Positions 28,754 through 35,323 of a DNA stretch of 35,323 bases are shown here, piece by piece; position 1 is the first letter of the stretch, and the number at the start of each line of letters is the position of its first letter. The DNA is from Acholeplasmatales bacterium (GTDB lineage: Bacteria; Bacillota_I; Bacilli_A; Acholeplasmatales; Anaeroplasmataceae): positions 1 through 35,323 of the forward strand of contig JAFSWG010000015.1 of assembly GCA_017444645.1 (NCBI GenBank). The letters run 5' to 3'. The notes below the pieces were generated by a model. It made no database searches. It had not been told where the DNA came from and worked only from the letters and a program-made list of their open reading frames with translations. Both the position numbers and the translations under genes were made by a program.

Positions 28754-29116
28754 ATGAAAGAATTTGTATGTATATGCTGCCCAATGGGCTGTCATCTAGT
28801 TGTAGATGATAGTGATAAATCAAATATAAAAGTTACTGGAAATACCTGTAAGCGTGGAGAAGTATATGGAATAAATGAAGTTACTAATCCTAAACGAATG
28901 GTTACATCAAGTGTTAAAGTTAGTGGTGGTGTTGATTTAGTTGTTTCAGTTAAAACAAAAGAAGCTATTGATAAGAAATTAATATTTGATGTATTAAATA
29001 AACTTAAAGATATTACATTAAAGGCGCCAGTTAATATTGGAGATATAGTTATTAAAAATGTTTTAAATACAGGCATAGATATAATTGCCACAAGAAATGT
29101 AGGTGAGAATAAATGA
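28754..29116 (+). CDS. DUF1667 Cys-rich small protein
   Basis: 120 residues. [10 protein letters not shown] (6-15) and [11 protein letters not shown] (29-39) give four conserved cysteines, a spacing that suggests an Fe-S cluster or metal site. This is the DUF1667 family, found with the two oxidoreductases above, and it is thought to be the third part of the G3P dehydrogenase complex. A GAGGTAAG site precedes ATG 28754. The end overlaps the glpK start (ATGA), so expression of the enzyme and kinase is coupled. It could carry electrons, but direct evidence is lacking here. Confidence 0.88.
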   Translation: MKEFVCICCPMGCHLVVDDSDKSNIKVTGNTCKRGEVYGINEVTNPKRMVTSSVKVSGGVDLVVSVKTKEAIDKKLIFDVLNKLKDITLKAPVNIGDIVIKNVLNTGIDIIATRNVGENK

Positions 29117-30612
29117 GTGAAAAATATATATTAGCCCTAGATCAAGGAACTACTTCATCAAGAGGAATAGTATTTAATAAAAAAGGAGAAATCCTTGGTA
29201 TGGCTCAGGAAGAATTTATGCAAATTTATCCAAAACCAGGCTGGGTTGAGCATGAGCCTAAGGAAATATTATCAAGTGAATTAGCATCAAGCCTACAAGC
29301 TGTAATTAGAGCTGGTCTATCTATGAGTGATATTGCCGCAATTGGTATTACTAATCAAAGAGAAACAACAATATTATGGGATAGAAAAACTGGTACTCCA
29401 GTTTATAATGCTATTGTATGGCAATGTAGAAGAACTGATGATTATTGTAAAGAATTATCAAAAGATAAATCAATTGATGATATGATTTATGATAAAACAG
29501 GATTAAGAATTGATGCATACTTTTGTGCATCAAAAATTAAATGGATTTTAGATAATGTAAAGGAAGCAAGAGAATTAGCTAATAAGGGTGAATTATGCTT
29601 TGGTACTGTTGATACATTCTTACTTTGGCATTTGACTGCGGGTAAGGTACACGCAACAGATTATACTAATGCATCGAGAACATTATTATTTAATATTCAT
29701 GAATTAAAATGGGATGATGATTTATTAAAACTATTTGGTATTCCTAAATCAATCTTACCTAATGTTTATCCATCAAGCCATTTATATGGATATACAGATG
29801 TATCTAAGTTTGGTGCATCTATTCCTATTACTGGAATCGTTGGTGACCAGCAAGGTTCATTATTTGGGCAATTATGTGTTAATAAAGGTGATATTAAAAA
29901 TACCTTTGGTACAGGATGCTTCATGTTAATGAATACAGGAAATGATTGTATTAGAAGTAAGCATGGATTAATCACAACACTTGGTGCAACAGTAGAAGGA
30001 GGGAAACCTGATTATGTACTCGAAGGTTCTGTCTTTGTTGGTGGAGCTGCAGTAAAATGGTTAAGAGACGAAATGAGATTAATCAAGAAAAACAGCGATA
30101 CTGAAACATATAGTAAAAAAGTAAAAGATACTGATGGCGTATATGTTGTACCAGCATTCACTGGTCTAGGTGCCCCATATTGGGATGGAGAAGCTAGAGG
30201 TATTATTGTTGGTATAACAAGAGGTACATCTAAAGAACATATAATTAGAGCGACAATGGAAGGTATTGCATATCAGGTATATGATGTTTTAAAGGCTATG
30301 GAAAATGATTTAGGAATAGATATTAAAACATTATGTGTTGATGGTGGAGCTTCAATGAATGATTTTTTAATGCAATTTGAAGCTGATATTTTAAAAGCGT
30401 CAGTAAAGAGACCAAAGGTTGTAGAGGTAACTGCCTTAGGGGCAGCATATCTTGCTGGATTAAATATTGGTTATTGGAAAGACTTAGACGATATTAGAAA
30501 TAATAAAGAAATTGATAAAGAATTTATGCCAACTATGCCACAAGAGGAAAGAACTAAAAAGATTCATGGATGGCATAAGGCTGTTAGATTATGCCAAATT
30601 CATGAAAAATAA
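29113..30612 (+). CDS. glpK: Glycerol kinase GlpK
   Basis: Phosphorylates glycerol to sn-glycerol-3-phosphate with ATP, supplying the dehydrogenase encoded upstream. 499 residues, full length. FGGY-kinase landmarks: [17 protein letters not shown] (5-21), the glycerol-site region WVEHEP and [17 protein letters not shown], and [19 protein letters not shown] near the C terminus. Glycerol is the expected substrate by strong similarity, and the context agrees. No GlpF facilitator follows, so uptake must be encoded elsewhere or be passive. Confidence 0.97.
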   Translation: MSEKYILALDQGTTSSRGIVFNKKGEILGMAQEEFMQIYPKPGWVEHEPKEILSSELASSLQAVIRAGLSMSDIAAIGITNQRETTILWDRKTGTPVYNAIVWQCRRTDDYCKELSKDKSIDDMIYDKTGLRIDAYFCASKIKWILDNVKEARELANKGELCFGTVDTFLLWHLTAGKVHATDYTNASRTLLFNIHELKWDDDLLKLFGIPKSILPNVYPSSHLYGYTDVSKFGASIPITGIVGDQQGSLFGQLCVNKGDIKNTFGTGCFMLMNTGNDCIRSKHGLITTLGATVEGGKPDYVLEGSVFVGGAAVKWLRDEMRLIKKNSDTETYSKKVKDTDGVYVVPAFTGLGAPYWDGEARGIIVGITRGTSKEHIIRATMEGIAYQVYDVLKAMENDLGIDIKTLCVDGGASMNDFLMQFEADILKASVKRPKVVEVTALGAAYLAGLNIGYWKDLDDIRNNKEIDKEFMPTMPQEERTKKIHGWHKAVRLCQIHEK

Positions 30613-30616
30613 AATT

Positions 30617-30644
30617 AGGTGCTAAATAAAATGGCACCTTTTTC
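30617..30644 (+). terminator. Intrinsic terminator of the glycerol operon
   Basis: Stem AGGTGC (30617-30622) / GCACCT (30634-30639), 11-base loop, then TTTTT. Short stem but GC-rich. Confidence 0.75.
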
Positions 30645-30667
30645 TATGGCACATTGATATTTAATTA

Positions 30668-30676
30668 TGGTATAAT
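30668..30676 (+). promoter_or_regulatory. Extended -10 promoter before the HD hydrolase gene
   Basis: TGGTATAAT (30668-30676), a perfect extended -10, 24 bases before the start codon. It would drive the HD hydrolase, nitroreductase, trmFO and xerC genes, which are tightly packed. Confidence 0.65.
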
Positions 30677-30700
30677 TAAAACAATTGGGTAGGTGGAAAT

Positions 30701-31324
30701 ATGGATTTTATAAAAATGAAACAATATCTAAAGGAAACATTAGAAAAGAATGATGCGATATTAGATAAAAGACACAATTTAACATTTAGAAATAGATACG
30801 AACATTCATTAAGAGTTTTTAAATGGGTAAAAAGATTAAGTGTTGATTTTGATAATTTTGATTATGATGTTGCCTTAACTGCCGCATTATTCCATGATAT
30901 TGGATATGCACATGGTCACTGTGATCATAATATTGGATCATCAAAAATTTTCCTAGAATATGCGAATGAAAATAATTTTGATAAAGGATTTACTGAAAAA
31001 GTTAACTATATTATTTTAAACCACTCAGATAAAAAAATGTTAAAGAGTAGTAAAAATATAGAATTCATAGTTGTACTTGAAGCTGACCTATTAGATGAAG
31101 AGGGTTCCCTTGGTATCGTATGGGATTTATTAGCTGCAGGACAAAAAAATGCTAAAAGCTATTTAGATGCGATAAATGAAATAAAGAAACATTCAATTCA
31201 TATTTTATCTCAAGATTATATGGTAACACCTACAGCTATTAAAATATGGGATGAAAAGAAAAATTTAGTTAAAGATTTTATTAGTCAATTATATGAAGAT
31301 TTATTTGTCGAGGAGGATTTATAA
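30701..31324 (+). CDS. HD-domain phosphohydrolase
   Basis: 207 residues with a single HD domain: His35 in YEHSLRV, the His65-Asp66 pair in ALFHDIGYAHGH, and a later Asp in LEADLLDEEG. These are the metal ligands of HD hydrolases, which cleave phosphate esters such as nucleotides or ppGpp. It lacks the synthetase part of RelA/SpoT and YqeK features, so the substrate cannot be named. It starts after AGGTGG and ends one base inside the next start (TAATG). Confidence 0.85.
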   Translation: MDFIKMKQYLKETLEKNDAILDKRHNLTFRNRYEHSLRVFKWVKRLSVDFDNFDYDVALTAALFHDIGYAHGHCDHNIGSSKIFLEYANENNFDKGFTEKVNYIILNHSDKKMLKSSKNIEFIVVLEADLLDEEGSLGIVWDLLAAGQKNAKSYLDAINEIKKHSIHILSQDYMVTPTAIKIWDEKKNLVKDFISQLYEDLFVEEDL

Positions 31325-31836
31325 TGTTTTCAAAGAAAGAGTTTGACAATGTAGTAAACGAAAGATTTTCATGTAGAAGCTTTAAGCCAGAAAGGATAAC
31401 AACTGAAGAGCTTAATTATGTATTAGAGGTTGGAAGATTAGCTCCTACTGCTAAAAATAAACAGCCAGAAAGAATTATAGTTGTTGAAAACGAAGGCTTA
31501 TTAGAAAGACTAAAGGAGGCAACTCCTTGTACATTTGATGCTAAAACAGTATTAATTGTATGTTATGACAAAAATGAATGCTGGATTAGAAGCACTGATG
31601 CAAAATATCATGGGGAGATAGATGCTACAATTGTTGCTACACATTTAATGCTCGCTGCTACAGCAATTAATCTTGGAACAACATTTGTTTGTGCATTCAA
31701 TAATGAAATATTAAAAAATGTATTAGATTTACCAACTAATATAGAACCTGTTTGTATGCTTCCTATTGGTTATCCTAAGGAGATTAAGGCACACAATACA
31801 AGATTAGATTTAGAAGATATTGTAATTTATAAATAG
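31324..31836 (+). CDS. Nitroreductase family FMN oxidoreductase
   Basis: 170 residues. RFSCRSFKPERIT (about 14-26) and GRLAPTAKNKQPERIIVV (about 37-54) match the FMN-binding N-terminal signature of the nitroreductase family, and the C-terminal IGYPKE is typical too. Such proteins reduce nitro groups, quinones or flavins with NAD(P)H. The specific substrate is unknown. A strong GAGGAGG site lies at 31310-31317, before ATG 31324. Confidence 0.88.
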   Translation: MFSKKEFDNVVNERFSCRSFKPERITTEELNYVLEVGRLAPTAKNKQPERIIVVENEGLLERLKEATPCTFDAKTVLIVCYDKNECWIRSTDAKYHGEIDATIVATHLMLAATAINLGTTFVCAFNNEILKNVLDLPTNIEPVCMLPIGYPKEIKAHNTRLDLEDIVIYK

Positions 31837-31848
31837 AAGGAATTTATT

Positions 31849-33147
31849 ATGGAAATTAATGTAATTGGAGCTGGACTAGCTGGATGTGAAGCAGTTTGGT
31901 ATTTGTCAAAAAAAGGATATAAAATAAATTTGTATGAAATGCGTCCTAAGAAAATGACGCCTGCACATAAAACTGAAAAATTTGCTGAGCTTGTTTGTTC
32001 TAATTCATTAAGAAGTGATTCATTAGAAAATGCATGTGGTATTTTAAAAAAGGAAATGGAAATGCTAGACTCTATTATCATTAAGGCAGCAAGATTACAC
32101 CATGTTGAAGCTGGTGGAGCTTTAGCTGTAGATAGAGAAGGCTATAGTGAATTTGTAACTAATACAATAAAATCATTACCTAATGTAAATATCATATATG
32201 ATGAAGTTACAAAAATAGATACAACAAAGCCTACGATTATTGCCACAGGCCCTTTAACATCAGGCCCATTATGCGAAGAAATTAAAAATTTATTTGGCTT
32301 TAATGATTTTTATTTTTTTGATGCACAAGCACCAATCATATATGCAGATTCTATAGATTATAATAAAGTGTATTTAAAAAGTAGATATGATAAAGGCGAA
32401 GCTTCATATTATAACTGTCCTATGACAAAAGAAGAATTTGATAGATTCTATGAAGCTTTAATTACAGCTGAAGGTGTAGAGCCACATGATTTTGAAATAA
32501 AAGTATTTGAAGGCTGTATGCCTGTTGAAATAATGGCAAAAAGAGGACCTCAAACATTAACATTTGGTCCAATGAAGCCAGTTGGTTTAAAAACGCCAGA
32601 TGGTTGGGCTCCATACGCTGTAGTTCAATTAAGACAAGATGATGCAGCTAAAACTATGTATAATTTAGTAGGATTCCAAACTCATTTGAAATTCCCAGAA
32701 CAAAAAAGAGTATTTCAAATGATACCAGGACTAGAAAATTGTAGATTTGCTAAATATGGAAGAATGCATAAAAATACATATATTAACGCCCCTGAAATAT
32801 TAAATCCAACTTTCCAAACAAAGAAGTATCCTAATATATTTTTTGCTGGTCAAGTAAGTGGTGTTGAGGGATATGTTGAAAGCGCGGCATCAGGTATTTA
32901 TGCTGCCATAAATATGGATAGATATTTAAAAGGAAAAGAATTAAAGGTATTTCCTGCATCTACTGTAATGGGATCTATGTCTTTATATATTTGTAATGCA
33001 GCAAAAGATGGCTTCCAACCAATGAACGCTAATTTTGGTATTATGAGTGATTTAGATATCCCTCATAAAAAGCATGAGAGAAAATCTTTATATGCTAAAA
33101 GAGCATTAGAGACAATGCAAAGGGAGGTAGATTCACTTGATGACTGA
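31849..33147 (+). CDS. trmFO: Folate-dependent tRNA (uracil-54-C5)-methyltransferase TrmFO
   Basis: Makes ribothymidine at position 54 of tRNAs using 5,10-methylene-THF as carbon donor and FAD. 432 residues, full length. FAD site [17 protein letters not shown] (3-19), [14 protein letters not shown] (about 29-42) and [20 protein letters not shown] (about 50-69) are family hallmarks, and [16 protein letters not shown] lies near the C terminus. It precedes the XerC-type gene with an 8-base overlap, the classic gid-xerC pairing of Bacilli. Confidence 0.97.
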   Translation: MEINVIGAGLAGCEAVWYLSKKGYKINLYEMRPKKMTPAHKTEKFAELVCSNSLRSDSLENACGILKKEMEMLDSIIIKAARLHHVEAGGALAVDREGYSEFVTNTIKSLPNVNIIYDEVTKIDTTKPTIIATGPLTSGPLCEEIKNLFGFNDFYFFDAQAPIIYADSIDYNKVYLKSRYDKGEASYYNCPMTKEEFDRFYEALITAEGVEPHDFEIKVFEGCMPVEIMAKRGPQTLTFGPMKPVGLKTPDGWAPYAVVQLRQDDAAKTMYNLVGFQTHLKFPEQKRVFQMIPGLENCRFAKYGRMHKNTYINAPEILNPTFQTKKYPNIFFAGQVSGVEGYVESAASGIYAAINMDRYLKGKELKVFPASTVMGSMSLYICNAAKDGFQPMNANFGIMSDLDIPHKKHERKSLYAKRALETMQREVDSLDD

Positions 33148-34075
33148 TGAAGAAGCATTAAATGAATTTATTAATGACCTTACAGTAATTAAAAATTATT
33201 CTCCTAATACAATTGAATCATATAAAAATGATATTTTAGAATTTCAAGCTTTTTTAAAAACAGAAAAGATGGCTAGAGGATTGTTGTTTATAAGAAATAA
33301 GGTTCCTCAAAATTATGTATCATATTTATCAAGAAAGGACTTTGCTTCTACAACAATTCATAGAAAGATCTCATCTTTATCTAGCTTCTATGATTTTTTA
33401 GTGAAAGAAAATTTATTTCCTGAGAATTATTTTATAGGTCTAGATGAACCTAAGATTCCTAAGAGATTACCGAAAGTAATAAGCACTGATGAAATCCAAA
33501 TGATGATGGATTCCTGTGATAAAGAAAATAAATTAGGGTTTAGAAATTATTGTTTACTTGGATGTTTATTTGGATGTGGACTTAGAGTTAGTGAATTATG
33601 TAATATGGAAATCAAGGATATTGATTTCAGGGAAAGAACTATTCAAATCCATGGTAAAGGTAGTAAGGATAGAATTGTTATAATGTATGATGAATTAGCA
33701 TCATCCTTAAAACATTACATAACTACTTTTAGAGTTGAACTATTGTATAATTCTGGCAGTACAGAAAATAGACATGTATTCCTAAATAAGAATGGTACTA
33801 CATTAACTAGAGTTGGTGTTAGAAAGATATTAGAAAAGGTTGTTAATGATTGTGGAGAAACGTTCCATATTTCACCACATATGTTAAGACACAGCTTTGC
33901 GACAGCTTTATTAAATAAGGGAATGGACCTAAGATATGTCCAAGAATTATTAGGACATGAATCATTATCAACGACTCAAATATATACACATGTTGGATAT
34001 GAGACAATTAAAAAAAGTTATTCAATAGCTCATCCTAGAGCTATGAAAATAGATAATAAGAAGATTAAAAATTAG
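33140..34075 (+). CDS. xerC: Tyrosine recombinase, XerC-type
   Basis: 311 residues, typical for XerC/XerD. N-terminal SAM-like DNA-binding domain (about 1-105), then catalytic residues Arg149 (GLRVSEL), Lys173 (HGKGSKDR), His247 and Arg250 (HMLRHSFA), His273 (LGHES) and nucleophile Tyr282 (IYTHV). All six are present. Placement after trmFO suggests the chromosome-dimer resolvase XerC rather than a mobile-element integrase. I use ATG 33140; TTG 33137 is an equally close alternative after AGGGAGG. No dif site was recognised in the window. Confidence 0.92.
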   Translation: MTDEEALNEFINDLTVIKNYSPNTIESYKNDILEFQAFLKTEKMARGLLFIRNKVPQNYVSYLSRKDFASTTIHRKISSLSSFYDFLVKENLFPENYFIGLDEPKIPKRLPKVISTDEIQMMMDSCDKENKLGFRNYCLLGCLFGCGLRVSELCNMEIKDIDFRERTIQIHGKGSKDRIVIMYDELASSLKHYITTFRVELLYNSGSTENRHVFLNKNGTTLTRVGVRKILEKVVNDCGETFHISPHMLRHSFATALLNKGMDLRYVQELLGHESLSTTQIYTHVGYETIKKSYSIAHPRAMKIDNKKIKN

Positions 34076-34092
34076 ATAATTTATTATTTTTC

Positions 34093-34121
34093 TTGATATA
34101 AATCTAGTAATTTGTTATAAT
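34093..34121 (+). promoter_or_regulatory. Strong promoter of the lipoprotein gene
   Basis: TTGATA (34093-34098), 17-base spacer, TATAAT (34116-34121), also with the extended TG (34113-34114). One of the two best promoters in the window, 29 bases before the start codon. Confidence 0.8.
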
Positions 34122-34150
34122 TGTTTCGTTCGAAGGAATGGTGAGAATTG

Positions 34151-34942
34151 ATGAAAAAACTATTCGGAATAGTTGGTATAGCATTTGCTGGTTTATTTGC
34201 TTTAACTTCTTGTAAGAATTCACAAGACCTTGAAACAGTTAGATCAAATGAAATTTCAAGCGAATTAAAAACTACATATAAATTGGATTTTGATTCAACA
34301 AATGGTAAGAGACTTTACAACCAAGACCGTGGTGATAATAAGAGCTATTATGACATTTATTTAGCTAACGACTATAAGGCTAGTCTTTTAACATATACTA
34401 TAAGCTTAGATACATTAAAGGAAACTGCAACTGATTTAACTAAGAGATTAGAAGAAAGAAAACTAACTTCTATTCCTGTTTATACATTAATGTTCTCAAG
34501 CGAATTATATTCAGATGAATCTTCTGAATTTATAAAGGAAATTTATAATTCAACTTATGGTATTACATCAGTAACTAAGGCTGATGGTAATGAAACTAAG
34601 AATTATGATTTTGGTATTTCTGTTGATACAGAAGCATCATGGAATAGATCATTAACTGGTAAGTATTTAAATGAAGCATATTTAGATGGAAAGACTAATA
34701 TTGATATTGTTATTACATATTTACCTGTATTCTTAAGTAGATATTATAACGGTGTTGAAATTGTTAAATTCTATGCTTTCTTACCTATTAATGAATCAGC
34801 AGTAGTTGATGGAAAGAAGATTGTTGAACCAACAGATAATACAGTTAAGTATTCTTTAGCTGATTATACTAAAGTTGGAACAGATGTTAAATTTAAGTTC
34901 AATACTGATGAAAAAACTAAGAATTTATTAGCAACAAAGTAA
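34151..34942 (+). CDS. Predicted surface lipoprotein, function unknown
   Basis: 263 residues. Type II signal peptide: MKK, hydrophobic core FGIVGIAFAGLFAL, and lipobox LTSC (Cys21). The mature part is polar, with many Ser/Thr/Asp/Lys, and has no motif I recognise. It would be anchored to the outer face of the membrane by a lipid. ATG 34151 is chosen over TTG 34148 because MKK gives a normal signal start. It has its own strong promoter and terminator. It stands where hslV-hslU-codY lie in Bacillus and Staphylococcus. Confidence 0.85.
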   Translation: MKKLFGIVGIAFAGLFALTSCKNSQDLETVRSNEISSELKTTYKLDFDSTNGKRLYNQDRGDNKSYYDIYLANDYKASLLTYTISLDTLKETATDLTKRLEERKLTSIPVYTLMFSSELYSDESSEFIKEIYNSTYGITSVTKADGNETKNYDFGISVDTEASWNRSLTGKYLNEAYLDGKTNIDIVITYLPVFLSRYYNGVEIVKFYAFLPINESAVVDGKKIVEPTDNTVKYSLADYTKVGTDVKFKFNTDEKTKNLLATK

Positions 34943-34963
34943 GCCAAGAAATTGGCTTTTTTT
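34941..34963 (+). terminator. Intrinsic terminator after the lipoprotein gene
   Basis: Stem AAGCCAA (34941-34947) / TTGGCTT (34952-34958), loop GAAA, T run. The stem begins inside the stop codon. Confidence 0.88.
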
Positions 34964-35037
34964 GTTGTATATGCTACTAGATATGCGGACTAATAATAAT
35001 ATATTATTATGGGAAATGAAAATAATATTAAAAATAG

Positions 35038-35066
35038 TTGAAAAAGATAAATCTTTGTGTTATTAT
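35038..35066 (+). promoter_or_regulatory. Strong promoter of rpsB
   Basis: TTGAAA (35038-35043), 17-base spacer, TATTAT (35061-35066) with the extended TG (35058-35059). Start of transcription expected near 35073, giving a leader of about 114 bases. Confidence 0.78.
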
Positions 35067-35072
35067 GTTAAA

Positions 35073-35186
35073 GGCACAAAAATACACATGCTGTTGGAGC
35101 AGGCCGTCGTGTGCAAGTAAAATTGATGGAGGCTTGTGTTGAAAATAGCAGAGGACATAACAAAAATAAAATGGAGGAAATTAAAA
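35073..35186 (+). promoter_or_regulatory. Structured rpsB 5' leader, candidate ribosomal-protein-binding RNA
   Basis: GC content rises here above the surrounding spacer. An outer stem GCACAA (35074-35079) / TTGTGT (35134-35139) can enclose CACATG (35085-35090) / CGTGTG (35108-35113), topped by CTG (35091-35093) / CAG (35100-35102) with a 5-base bulge. The true ribosome site ATGGAGG (35171-35177) lies 3' of it. An S2-responsive leader is known for rpsB-tsf in E. coli; equivalence here is only a hypothesis. Confidence 0.5.
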
Positions 35187-35323
35187 ATGTCTGAATCAGT
35201 AGTTTCAATGAAACAATTATTAGAGTCAGGTGTTCATTTTGGACATGCTACTCGTAGATGGAACCCTAAAATGGCTAAGTACATCTTCACTGCAAGAAAT
35301 GGTATTTATATCATTGACTTACA
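35187..35323 (+). CDS. rpsB: 30S ribosomal protein S2 (partial, 5' end)
   Basis: The first 45 codons are present before the window ends. [20 protein letters not shown] (residues 7-26) and [19 protein letters not shown] (27-45) are the conserved N terminus of S2, a small-subunit protein that binds late in assembly. The ribosome site GGAGG lies 10 bases before ATG 35187. tsf (EF-Ts) is expected next, beyond the window. Confidence 0.97.
   Translation, partial: MSESVVSMKQLLESGVHFGHATRRWNPKMAKYIFTARNGIYIIDL

Noticed and set aside
33140-34075. XerC-type recombinase as a mobile-element integrase
   Set aside because: It overlaps trmFO, the conserved chromosomal position of xerC, and no attachment repeats or cargo genes were seen.
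35126-35194. 22-codon frame from ATG 35126 overlapping the rpsB start
   Set aside because: No ribosome site before it, and the reading frame runs through the proposed leader stem; probably chance.

Overview
This 35.3 kb stretch is a chromosomal segment of a strongly AT-rich, low-GC Gram-positive bacterium (Bacillota). UGA is used as a stop codon, so it is not a UGA-Trp mollicute. Shine-Dalgarno sites are good, intrinsic terminators are frequent, and every gene I can support lies on the + strand. The gene set (CdaA, YutD, YuiD-like, TrmFO-XerC-RpsB order, TsaE-TsaB-RimI-TsaD order, PcrA plus LigA, DOXP-pathway IspD/IspF) points to the Bacilli side of the phylum, perhaps an uncultured gut lineage. 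That placement is inference. No rRNA, CRISPR array, insertion sequence or prophage was seen.

Layout: (1) 1-230, tRNA-Asp and tRNA-Phe with encoded CCA and a terminator. (2) 258-4969, a tightly packed operon: c-di-AMP synthase CdaA, a 58-residue membrane protein, a membrane PAS protein with a degenerate GGDEF domain, 5-formyl-THF cyclo-ligase, IspD, IspF and a low-molecular-weight tyrosine phosphatase. (3) 4994-6471, YutD, an Nfu-type Fe-S carrier and a YuiD-like membrane protein. (4) 6497-10627, the t6A tRNA-modification operon (TsaE, TsaB, a double-GNAT RimI fusion, YbaK-type deacylase, TsaD) plus an ElaA-like acetyltransferase. (5) 10655-12376, glutaminyl-tRNA synthetase. (6) 12399-16140, an ABC-F ATPase and PcrA helicase. 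(7) 16189-19476, three genes that look like surface-glycan functions, inserted between pcrA and ligA. (8) 19548-21589, ligA. (9) 21602-23088, a two-gene module of an HTH protein and a short HipA-like kinase, under a promoter with two matching operator palindromes; this is the clearest accessory element. (10) 23120-26010, uvrA. (11) 26011-30644, glycerol catabolism: a three-part FAD/Fe-S glycerol-3-phosphate dehydrogenase and glycerol kinase. (12) 30668-34075, HD hydrolase, nitroreductase, TrmFO and XerC-type recombinase. (13) 34093-34963, a lipoprotein. (14) 35038-end, a strong promoter, a structured leader and the start of rpsB.

Most of the window is housekeeping: tRNA modification and charging, DNA repair, isoprenoid and folate metabolism, and glycerol use. 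The points of novelty are the HTH/HipA-like kinase module with its operators, the CdaA-linked membrane trio, the tandem-GNAT RimI, the glycan-like insertion between pcrA and ligA, the lipoprotein where hslVU-codY usually lies, and the rpsB leader. No gap between genes exceeds 300 bases; the longest (34943-35186) holds a terminator, a promoter and the rpsB leader.
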